Origin: Candidatus Scatousia excrementipullorum
GTDB lineage: Bacteria > Cyanobacteriota > Vampirovibrionia > Gastranaerophilales > Gastranaerophilaceae
Direction: 5' to 3'
Assembly: GCA_017694215.1 (NCBI GenBank)
Contig: JADIND010000130.1
Span: forward strand, 1 to 5,480
DNA length: 5,480 nucleotides
The translations under genes were made by a program, and so were the position numbers. Below are positions 1 to 4,930 of this stretch, piece by piece. The notes beneath the pieces are model-generated. The model saw only the letters and a program-made list of their open reading frames with translations, was not told the origin of the DNA and did no database searches. Numbering within the stretch: the stretch's first letter is position 1; each line of letters starts with the position of its first letter.

Positions 1-369
1 GTATTTTAAAATTTTTGTTTTTGCCTTTTCAAGAATAGCGGAAGTCTTCTTATCAACAAAGTTATTTGTCAAAAACTCCGAAACAAGACCGGATGCATTA
101 TTTTGCAATTCTTTTATTGATTTTGGCATTTCTTTTTTAAAAACTTTATCAGTAATCTTGGGTGCTGCAAGTGCCGACCCTACGGTAAATGCCATAGTTG
201 ACAGCGTGCGTATTGCAGCTTTTTTCTTATGTTTTTCAGGGGCTTTATTAATTTCATGTACAGAATATACTGCCGCACCTGCCACCAGGACTGCCGGCAT
301 AGCTTTACGAAATTTTTCGACCAGAATAGGCTGATCCAAAAATTTACCTGCTATTTTCAGGGTATTCAT
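1..369 (-). CDS. Unrecognised, probably membrane-associated protein (3' end beyond the left edge)
   Basis: An open frame runs from an ATG at 369 to the window edge, giving 123 codons with no stop, so the C-terminus is missing. I do not recognise the family. The visible protein is basic. It starts MNTLKIAGKFLDQPILVEKF, has a hydrophobic stretch at about residues 24-37 (AMPAVLVAGAAVYSV) and a second, weaker one at about 57-70 (LSTMAFTVGSALAAP). Between them lies a Lys-rich loop (HKKK), and a Lys-rich helical tail follows. This looks like a small protein with one or two membrane-associated segments; no catalytic motif is visible. Its ATG overlaps the stop of the upstream repressor gene in an ATGA, so it is almost certainly cotranscribed and translationally coupled with that gene. 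It may therefore share its metal-responsive promoter. Coding status is well supported by the overlap; function is unknown. Confidence 0.75.
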   Translation of the reverse strand, partial: MNTLKIAGKFLDQPILVEKFRKAMPAVLVAGAAVYSVHEINKAPEKHKKKAAIRTLSTMAFTVGSALAAPKITDKVFKKEMPKSIKELQNNASGLVSEFLTNNFVDKKTSAILEKAKTKILKY

Positions 370-803
370 TGATTTCTTCTTTCCTTATAATATTGTACAA
401 ATTCGTTGTATTTTTCAGGGTGTAACTTAGTAAATTCGGTAAATGCAACCAATCGGTCAAGAATATTTTCTGAAATTATGTGTTCAATTTTACAGGCATT
501 TTCACAGGCTTCTTCATGTTCCGCACCGAGAATTTTTTCAAAAAAATCCTGAATATGATTATGCTTGCTCAAAACCTCTACAGCATATTTTTTACCTGAT
601 TCCGTTAACGACAGCGTCTCATATCTGCCGTAATTAACAAAATCCAGCTCATCAAGTTTTTTCAAAGCTTCCGTAACAGATGCTCTGCTGACATTCAATT
701 CTCTTGAAATATCAACAGCACGAACCTTTTCGCTATGCAAAAGAATATTATATATTGCTTCAAGATAGTCTTCCAAACTTGATGACAACTTTATTTTTTC
801 CAT
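366..803 (-). CDS. DtxR/MntR-family metal-dependent transcriptional repressor
   Basis: A 145-residue metal-sensing repressor, the length of MntR-type members that lack the C-terminal SH3-like domain. Residues about 8-65 form the winged helix-turn-helix, with the recognition helix near 39-50 (SRASVTEALKKL). Residues about 66-140 form the metal-binding and dimerisation domain. By alignment to Bacillus MntR (D8, E11, H77, E99, E102, H103), the candidate metal ligands are D12, E15, H81, C104, E107 and H108. Asp12 is MntR-like, whereas Cys104 sits where DtxR/IdeR has Cys102, so Mn versus Fe specificity cannot be assigned. Family members bind DNA when loaded with Fe(II) or Mn(II) and repress metal uptake genes. 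A DtxR-like dyad in its own promoter implies autoregulation. The ATG at 803 is preceded by GGAG about ten bases upstream. The family call is secure; the gene name is not. Confidence 0.95.
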   Translation of the reverse strand: MEKIKLSSSLEDYLEAIYNILLHSEKVRAVDISRELNVSRASVTEALKKLDELDFVNYGRYETLSLTESGKKYAVEVLSKHNHIQDFFEKILGAEHEEACENACKIEHIISENILDRLVAFTEFTKLHPEKYNEFVQYYKERRNQ

Positions 804-834
804 AAAAAGTACACTCCGAATTGACTGTAAAATA

Positions 835-863
835 ATTGTAAGGTAAGCCTAACATTTTGTCAA
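835..863 (-). promoter_or_regulatory. Sigma-70 promoter of the metal repressor gene
   Basis: Read on the minus strand, a perfect -35 TTGACA (858-863) is followed by a 17-base spacer and a -10 TACAAT (835-840, one mismatch to consensus). The predicted transcript would start near 828, leaving an untranslated leader of about 25 bases that contains a GGAG ribosome-binding site (814-817). This is one of the two best promoters in the window, and its spacer is occupied by an operator-like dyad. Confidence 0.8.
837..854 (-). promoter_or_regulatory. Probable DtxR-type operator overlapping the -10
   Basis: The minus-strand 18-mer TGTTAGGCTTACCTTACA is an imperfect dyad (TGT-AGG and CCT-ACA arms, 12 of 18 positions symmetric). 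It resembles the DtxR/IdeR iron-box pattern TTAGG-N-CCTAA. It fills most of the promoter spacer and the upstream part of the -10, so a bound repressor would block RNA polymerase. Autoregulation is inferred from position and pattern, not shown. Confidence 0.65.
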
Positions 864-872
864 GTACCATTG

Positions 873-1346
873 TTATTGATATTCCATTATATAATCATCC
901 ATGACAAAACCGTTGCCGATATCAGTCACAACTGAATCTATCGTTTGAAATCCCCATTTTTTATAGGCATTAATAGAGTTTATATTTTGCTTGTTAACAG
1001 TCAGACGGATTTTTCTGCCGCCGGCAATTTTTTTTATTTTTTCAAAAGCCTTTGTTCCAAGCCCTTTATGTCGAAATTCTTTTGAAATATAAATTTTTGA
1101 AAGAAACAGATAGCCTTCCTTATCTGAAAGTCCGAAATATCCTGCTTTTTCGTTATTTTTTATAATGTAATAATATGTGTAATGTTCATTTGCAATTTGA
1201 TTTTTAATTGCGTTTTCCGACTGAAAATTTTCAACCATATAATCAATCTGTTTATCTGATAAAAGTATAGGCCAGTATTCATGCCAGATTTTTGAAGCAA
1301 GTTCCGCGAGTTCTTTTATATTTTCAGCTTTTTCAAATGTAATCAT
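873..1346 (-). CDS. GNAT-family N-acetyltransferase
   Basis: A 157-residue protein of the GCN5-related N-acetyltransferase fold, which transfers an acetyl group from acetyl-CoA to an amine; the substrate cannot be told from sequence. Counting from the chosen start, the acetyl-CoA pyrophosphate loop (motif A, R-x-x-G-x-G) is RHKGLG at residues 92-97. It is preceded by strand 4 (LFLSKIYISKEF) and followed by the usual NxxSINAYKKWGF segment at about 123-133. The C-terminus has the DIGNGFVMDDYIME ending common in small soluble GNATs. I chose the ATG at 1346 because it overlaps the stop of the upstream thioesterase gene as ATGA and has AGGTGG just upstream (1349-1354). An in-frame ATG at 1370 would add eight residues and a 28-base overlap, with no good ribosome-binding site. 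It is probably cotranscribed with the thioesterase; no terminator is visible after its stop. Confidence 0.93.
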   Translation of the reverse strand: MITFEKAENIKELAELASKIWHEYWPILLSDKQIDYMVENFQSENAIKNQIANEHYTYYYIIKNNEKAGYFGLSDKEGYLFLSKIYISKEFRHKGLGTKAFEKIKKIAGGRKIRLTVNKQNINSINAYKKWGFQTIDSVVTDIGNGFVMDDYIMEYQ

Positions 1347-2080
1347 ATCCACCTGCACTGAATTAAACATAAGTCTTCATTTTGAGAATTTTGAAGCCTG
1401 TGAACAGTGGTCAAATCATCTTGAAACTCTATTTGCGAAATGACTTTTTCTCCAAACTTTAATTCTTTTTTATAAATCATATCAAGAGTTTTAATTTTGT
1501 GAGAAGTTTTGAAATCAAAGTCGAGGGGTTCAAAAGCCCAGACGATATAATTTCCGTTATTGGCGTGTTCATTGACATCAAGGTCATTGTATCTGACTTC
1601 AAATTCTTTTTGAAAATCTATTTTTTCCGGAGATTTAATTTTTTCAAACGAGAGGTCGTCCTCTTTTTTTTCATAAGGCGGCATACCGGGATTGTTGTCA
1701 AGAGCCGTATTAATCGGGATTAGTGCACGGGAGTCAATATTCACAAGCGACCAGACGCTTGCAATTCTGCCGAGTAATTTCTCATTGTCCCAAAATTCAA
1801 AATCCCTGTATGCAAAAAGTTTGTTGTAGCCTCTCGGCTTAGTTTTCAAGGTTAAATCGTAAACTCCGACGGGGTAATCTTCAAACTCCATATGATATTT
1901 AATCAAAAACCATGCAATATTTTTTGGCGTAATGTAAGAGTAGCCAAATCCGTTGTCCTCCGCATTTTTACTTGCTATATCCTGCAGATAATTCAACATG
2001 GTAAAAGGTTTGAGGGCAAGGTTGTGATCCATTTCGGAATATTTTACTTTGATATTTTCAACATAACCGTTTTCTATCAT
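1343..2080 (-). CDS. Acyl-ACP thioesterase (FatA/FatB-like, double hot-dog)
   Basis: A 245-residue cytosolic enzyme that hydrolyses acyl-ACP to release free fatty acid and end chain elongation. Two hot-dog domains are visible: about residues 5-130 (YSEMDHNLALKPFTMLNYLQ, then IASVWSLVNIDSRALIPI) and about 155-245. The second carries the family motif DxNxHxNNxxY as D168, N170, H172, N174, N175, Y178. E206 lies 34 residues after the His, the same spacing as H285 to E319 of the plant FatB enzyme, so the whole proposed catalytic set (D, N, H, E) is present. Length is typical of bacterial members. No Shine-Dalgarno precedes the ATG; instead TGCTAATAT ends six bases before it, suggesting a leaderless message. 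It leads a two-gene unit with the GNAT gene. A physiological role (membrane lipid turnover or fatty-acid supply) is not evident from context. Confidence 0.93.
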   Translation of the reverse strand: MIENGYVENIKVKYSEMDHNLALKPFTMLNYLQDIASKNAEDNGFGYSYITPKNIAWFLIKYHMEFEDYPVGVYDLTLKTKPRGYNKLFAYRDFEFWDNEKLLGRIASVWSLVNIDSRALIPINTALDNNPGMPPYEKKEDDLSFEKIKSPEKIDFQKEFEVRYNDLDVNEHANNGNYIVWAFEPLDFDFKTSHKIKTLDMIYKKELKFGEKVISQIEFQDDLTTVHRLQNSQNEDLCLIQCRWI

Positions 2081-2086
2081 AAATTC

Positions 2087-2095
2087 ATATTAGCA
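2087..2095 (-). promoter_or_regulatory. Extended -10 element of the thioesterase gene, possibly leaderless
   Basis: The minus strand reads TGC-TAATAT, an extended -10, then six bases and the ATG at 2080. With normal -10 to +1 geometry, transcription would begin on the A of the start codon. No convincing -35 exists at 16-18 bases, and there is no Shine-Dalgarno, both compatible with an extended -10 leaderless promoter. Confidence 0.45.
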
Positions 2096-2111
2096 CAGAA
2101 AATATAAAATG

Positions 2112-2157
2112 TATTAAATAAAAACACCACCCTGTTTTCAGGGGACAGAAACGGTGT
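2112..2157 (-). terminator. Leftward terminator-like hairpin in the 2081-2220 gap
   Basis: Read on the minus strand, outer arms ACACC (2153-2157) and GGTGT (2124-2128) enclose an inner stem CCCTG-AAAA-CAGGG (2130-2143), with unpaired bases on the 5' side. A T-rich run, TTTTATTT, follows. This has the form of an intrinsic terminator, but no minus-strand gene now ends just to its right: the next sequence is the plus-strand 333-residue protein gene. It could stop antisense transcripts from entering the thioesterase gene, or be left over from an earlier arrangement. Confidence 0.4.
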
Positions 2158-2206
2158 CTTGCGGAGTCTTGCAAAATAGTTCAAGATAAAAAAGATAGAA
2201 ACAAAG

Positions 2207-2212
2207 AAAGGA
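2207..2212 (+). promoter_or_regulatory. Ribosome-binding site of the 333-residue protein gene
   Basis: AAAGGA lies eight bases before the ATG at 2221 and fixes that start. In the remaining gap no convincing rightward -35/-10 pair can be picked out. The purine-rich stretch 2185-2220 and the two GTCTTGC copies at 2156-2172 are the only other visible structure. Confidence 0.6.
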
Positions 2213-2220
2213 TAAAGAAA

Positions 2221-3222
2221 ATGGCATTAAAAGATTTTTTTAACAAAATAAGCAACTCTGACAGAATCTATACGGCAGAAGATATTGGAAGAATGGATTC
2301 AGAAGAATTTATTGCAAACGAGCCTGCAATAGATTATCAGCTAAACAATTTGGGAATTCCGAGAGAAGCTGAACTTGCGGCTTCTGATGAAGTGTATGTA
2401 CGAAGTTACACCCGTGATGACGGCACGAAAGTCCGTGCATATTACCGTTCAAAACCAAATTCCTCAACAGCAGGTAATTCAGCAAATCAATCCAACGTTC
2501 TTTACGGCGGGATTAAATTCGATAACAATGCTGCAGGGGAAAATTTTTCGTTTTTATCCGATATAAAATTTGATAACTCACTAAATCCGCTCTCTTACCT
2601 GCCGGAGAATGTTTATAATTTCCCTGTAAAAAATGAGATGACTTTAAAAGAAAGATTTATTGATAACGCGATTCGACCTGTTAGTAGTTTTATGACTATT
2701 TCAGGTGCGAATCTACAAAATGCAAGAAGAGATTTTAAATATGCCCAAAATAATAAAAATGCATATATCGTACAATCCCGTTCGGAAATAAAAAATAAAG
2801 GACTGGATAAGCTGATGGACAACATCGGTATTCCTAAAAACTCGCGTGGTGTAATTTATGATTATAACTCAAAACAATCAAAACAGATTTTTAAATCGCC
2901 TGAAATACAGGAATATTTACGTGAAAATTATTCAGAATTATTAAGCAATAAACAAGATAATACTACTGAAATCGAATTCAAAAAACATAATTTGTTTGAT
3001 GATAATTACTACGGGCTTCAACACTGCAAATTGTATAACCCTCACATAACTTCTGACGGGTATTTTAGCGGGGCGATTATTGATTATTATGATTTTGATT
3101 ATCGTACGCCAAAGGGTTTTAAGGATGTTCCTAGTAAAATCAATAACTGGGGTTATTCAATGCAAGAAAAAGGGTTTTTAGAAAATCAGTTTAACATATA
3201 TATTATTTACGAAAAACTGTGA
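2221..3222 (+). CDS. Modular protein of unknown function, candidate effector/toxin
   Basis: A 333-residue soluble protein with no signal peptide or membrane segment; I cannot name its family. The N-terminal part (about 1-80) has a short amphipathic start (MALKDFFNKI), a helical IYTAEDIGRMDSEEF segment (17-30), and a YVRSYTRDDGTKVRAYYRSK motif (59-78). The motif resembles the short YTRxDGTxVxxHxRS module seen in many otherwise unrelated proteins. A Ser/Asn-rich linker (79-95) and a less ordered middle follow. From about 165 a compact C-terminal domain begins. It contains GVIYDY (210-215), a LQH segment (266-268), DGYFSGAIIDYYDFDYR (279-295) and WGYSMQEKGFLENQF (310-324). Two small membrane proteins follow on the same strand, the nearest 12 bases downstream. 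N-terminal module plus variable C-terminal domain plus adjacent membrane proteins is the layout of an effector with immunity genes. That reading is inference; coding status is firm. Confidence 0.9.
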   Translation: MALKDFFNKISNSDRIYTAEDIGRMDSEEFIANEPAIDYQLNNLGIPREAELAASDEVYVRSYTRDDGTKVRAYYRSKPNSSTAGNSANQSNVLYGGIKFDNNAAGENFSFLSDIKFDNSLNPLSYLPENVYNFPVKNEMTLKERFIDNAIRPVSSFMTISGANLQNARRDFKYAQNNKNAYIVQSRSEIKNKGLDKLMDNIGIPKNSRGVIYDYNSKQSKQIFKSPEIQEYLRENYSELLSNKQDNTTEIEFKKHNLFDDNYYGLQHCKLYNPHITSDGYFSGAIIDYYDFDYRTPKGFKDVPSKINNWGYSMQEKGFLENQFNIYIIYEKL

Positions 3223-3228
3223 TAGAAT
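3223..3228 (+). promoter_or_regulatory. TAGAAT -10-like element before the first membrane gene
   Basis: TGA-TAGAAT forms an extended -10 (its TG comes from the stop codon of the preceding gene) and ends six bases before the ATG at 3235. No Shine-Dalgarno and no clear -35 are present. It is positioned to give a leaderless transcript of the membrane gene independent of the upstream gene. The same element at the same distance precedes the paralogue at 3711. Confidence 0.4.
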
Positions 3229-3234
3229 GAATAT

Positions 3235-3474
3235 ATGAATAAAGATATAAAAGGGCTAATTGTTTATTTGCTATTAATGTCTATCACATGGACATTCCCA
3301 TTTTTGGTGGTATATTTTTTCTTTGGGGCATTATACTATGACAATAGTACATTATTAGTTATTTTGTACTTATTACAAACAATAGCCTTTTTTATTCTTT
3401 ATTTCATTCTGCCTGTCATACTGACGTACTTTGCAATAAAGAAACACTGGAGCAGGTATCTGGATAAGTTCTTT
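3235..3474 (+). repeat. Tandem duplication, conserved half of copy 1
   Basis: The 5' half of this gene matches 3711-3956 closely. The first 72 bases differ at seven positions, six of them synonymous (the other is Thr18 to Ile). The 33 bases at 3422-3454 are identical to 3904-3936. Between these blocks and after 3474 the copies diverge strongly. Weaker similarity extends about 30 bases upstream of each ATG (AAAAA, then TAGAAT, then AAT). Confidence 0.85.
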
Positions 3475-3714
3475 AATCGGTGGCTATGGCCAACGCTAAT
3501 TTTAATTACACTGCTGCTTTTGCCTGTGATTTTTAAAGTAGATGAGATTCAACATACAAATTGGGATTTAAGCAGAATTTTATATGGTTTTTATATTTCA
3601 GTTATTCCAGCATGCTGTCTTGCTTATATTGTAATTTTTATCCATAATCTCATAAAATCTGTTAAACGTATTAAGGAATATTTTCACAAAAATCGTAGTA
3701 GAATAAATTTATGA
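3235..3714 (+). CDS. Four-segment membrane protein, tandem copy 1 (candidate immunity protein)
   Basis: A 159-residue integral membrane protein of a family I do not recognise. Hydrophobic segments lie at about residues 8-32, 40-67, 84-100 and 116-140. Basic residues cluster at the N-terminus (NKDIKG), in the loop after segment 2 (KKHWSRYLDK) and at the C-terminus (KSVKRIKEYFHKNRSR). The positive-inside rule therefore puts both ends and the middle loop in the cytoplasm, with loops 33-39 and 101-115 outside. It starts 12 bases after the 333-residue protein gene. Its stop overlaps the start of the paralogue by ATGA. Four-segment topology with cytoplasmic ends is also found in immunity proteins of some pore-forming colicins (the colicin A type), but no sequence similarity is claimed. 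A membrane partner of some other kind is possible. Confidence 0.88.
   Translation: MNKDIKGLIVYLLLMSITWTFPFLVVYFFFGALYYDNSTLLVILYLLQTIAFFILYFILPVILTYFAIKKHWSRYLDKFFNRWLWPTLILITLLLLPVIFKVDEIQHTNWDLSRILYGFYISVIPACCLAYIVIFIHNLIKSVKRIKEYFHKNRSRINL
3699..3704 (+). promoter_or_regulatory. TAGAAT -10-like element before the second membrane gene
   Basis: The hexamer lies inside the end of the first membrane gene and ends exactly six bases before the ATG at 3711, matching the element at 3223-3228. The base triplet before it is TAG rather than TGn, so it is a weaker extended -10. It may allow the second copy its own leaderless transcript, or may simply be carried along by the duplication. Confidence 0.35.
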
Positions 3715-3956
3715 ACAAAGATATAAAAGGGCTTATTGTTTATTTATTATTAATGTCTATCATATGGACATTTCCGTTTTTGACTTTATTGAGTTTTTTA
3801 GCGGCATATTCAGTCAGTGATGATGGTAATGAACCTTTAGCCAATTTGTTCTTAATACTTGCTGGTGTCGTTCTTATTTTATATTTCATTCTGCCGGTTT
3901 TATTGACGTACTTTGCAATAAAGAAACACTGGAGCAAGTATCTGGATAGGTTCTTT
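3711..3956 (+). repeat. Tandem duplication, conserved half of copy 2
   Basis: Second copy of the duplicated 5' half described at 3235-3474. It is six bases longer because the first outer loop gained two codons net. The identical 33-base core is at 3904-3936. The copies lie in direct orientation, 476 bases apart from ATG to ATG. Confidence 0.85.
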
Positions 3957-4190
3957 TTACATAAATGGTGGCCTACAATATTATTACTATTCTTTATTTT
4001 CCTTCATTCAACTGAACATTTTTTTCATTATACATCAGGTTCAGATAAATTTCTGTGGTCGTGTATTTGTTTGATAGCCATTATTTCAGAAGTATTTATA
4101 GCACCTACATACTATTTTACCTACTTAAACCTGTTAATTTTCAGAAAAAAACTACTGAAATTCACTGAACAGAAAACTCCAGAAAAGTAA
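3711..4190 (+). CDS. Four-segment membrane protein, tandem copy 2 (candidate immunity protein)
   Basis: A 159-residue paralogue of the preceding gene. Residues 1-24 are identical apart from Ile18 (Thr in copy 1). The ILYFILPVxLTYFAIKKHW segment (56-74) and its SxYLDxFF continuation are almost unchanged. The first outer loop is longer and acidic (SVSDDGNEPLANL, about 34-46), and the C-terminal half after residue 83 is largely different (WWPTILLLFFIFL, then HSTEHFFHYTSGSDKF). Predicted segments are about 8-33, 46-70, 86-99 and 115-142, ends inside. Differences concentrate in the predicted outer loops and the C-terminal half. It is translationally coupled to copy 1 by an ATGA overlap. Its stop lies two bases from the stop of the convergent transglycosylase gene, leaving no room for a terminator. 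Function unknown; immunity role inferred from context. Confidence 0.88.
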   Translation: MNKDIKGLIVYLLLMSIIWTFPFLTLLSFLAAYSVSDDGNEPLANLFLILAGVVLILYFILPVLLTYFAIKKHWSKYLDRFFLHKWWPTILLLFFIFLHSTEHFFHYTSGSDKFLWSCICLIAIISEVFIAPTYYFTYLNLLIFRKKLLKFTEQKTPEK

Positions 4191-4192
4191 AT

Positions 4193-4888
4193 TTATGCCT
4201 TTGCAATATTTAGGTGCCGGCTCTCATCATTAAAGATTTTCTGTTTAATTTTAGCAATGTGATTACCTGTACGTGTAAGAAAATTCATGTCACGGTTGCG
4301 GGTCCTTTTCGGAGATTTTATCATACCCCAGAGTTCTCCGGCAGTTATTTTATCCTTTTTGTCAAGTTTACAGTAATCAATCATCAATTTAAGATACCCT
4401 TCGACATATTTTAATTGCTTTTCCCGCGGAAGCTTAAGATATTGCTGCATTGTAATATTCGGGTTAAGTCCGAGTTCTTTTGCATATTTAGTCTTAACCT
4501 GATTCAGTGACGTTTGGTTCATTTGAATTAATCCGCCGTATAAAATCTTACCGTTTTTGCCTTTACAAATCGAAGCAGGGTTCCAGCCGCCTGATTCATG
4601 ATACATCAGTGCAAGCAAATCCTCAGGAGAAAATTTCAGCTCACGGGCCATTTCGACAACTTCCTGCAAAAATTTATCTGATAAGTTTGGTACTGAGTCC
4701 TTAAGCCTACTTTTTAACTCCGCAGCATACTGAGCAATACTTTGTTGTGTATCGTCAACGATTGACCTGCTTGGTTCCGGAGAATTGAAAATACTGGCAC
4801 GAGCATGTTTCAACATGTTCTCTGTCTTTACTGAACTGTTTAAACCTGTAAGTGTTTCCGTAAATCCTATGCCGCCGATTTCACTCAT
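4193..4888 (-). CDS. SLT-type lytic transglycosylase-like protein without signal peptide
   Basis: A 231-residue protein whose residues about 68-175 resemble a soluble lytic transglycosylase (goose-lysozyme-like) domain, which cleaves the MurNAc-GlcNAc bond of peptidoglycan. The catalytic Glu would be E98 in LMYHESGGWNP, the ES motif. The second family motif is GGLIQMNQTS (118-127), and the YVEGYLKLM helix (161-169) fits the closing part of the domain. The N-terminal 60 residues are polar and low in hydrophobics (MSEIGGIGFTETLTGLNSSV), with no Sec signal or lipobox. The protein therefore either leaves by a non-classical route, is phage- or secretion-related, or acts after lysis. The C-terminus is basic (SPKRTRNR). 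The ATG at 4888 follows GAAAGGA at 4900-4906. It lies downstream of the peroxiredoxin gene on the same strand, 83 bases away, and converges on the membrane-protein genes. Confidence 0.85.
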   Translation of the reverse strand: MSEIGGIGFTETLTGLNSSVKTENMLKHARASIFNSPEPSRSIVDDTQQSIAQYAAELKSRLKDSVPNLSDKFLQEVVEMARELKFSPEDLLALMYHESGGWNPASICKGKNGKILYGGLIQMNQTSLNQVKTKYAKELGLNPNITMQQYLKLPREKQLKYVEGYLKLMIDYCKLDKKDKITAGELWGMIKSPKRTRNRDMNFLTRTGNHIAKIKQKIFNDESRHLNIAKA

Positions 4889-4930
4889 TTTTTTATCTGT
4901 CCTTTCTACAACATGAATATATACGGAATT

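Noticed and set aside
1347..1370. Longer start for the acetyltransferase at 1370
   Set aside because: It gives a 28-base overlap with the thioesterase gene and no ribosome-binding site, whereas the ATG at 1346 has an ATGA overlap and AGGTGG upstream. The longer form cannot be fully excluded.
1499..2107. Plus-strand open frames opposite the thioesterase gene
   Set aside because: They are antisense to a well-supported enzyme gene, are Phe/Ile/Lys-rich in the way of complement translations, and have no ribosome-binding site.
2124..2157. Rightward terminator or riboswitch before the 333-residue protein gene
   Set aside because: No T-tract follows the hairpin on the plus strand and no known riboswitch core is recognisable; the T-rich tail lies only on the minus strand.
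2221..3222. Classic pore-forming colicin identity for the 333-residue protein
   Set aside because: No long hydrophobic helical hairpin is present in the C-terminal domain, so only the general effector idea is kept.
3740..3937. Minus-strand open frame inside the second membrane gene
   Set aside because: It lies opposite a paralogue-supported gene whose first-block changes are mainly synonymous in the plus-strand frame, so that frame is the real one.
3235..4190. Two membrane genes as a single gene split by a frameshift
   Set aside because: Each has its own complete N-terminus, the same length of 159 codons, and four hydrophobic segments. They are tandem paralogues, not fragments.
4214..4704. 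Plus-strand open frames opposite the transglycosylase-like gene
   Set aside because: They are antisense shadows of a gene with intact catalytic motifs; no promoter or recognisable domain is present.
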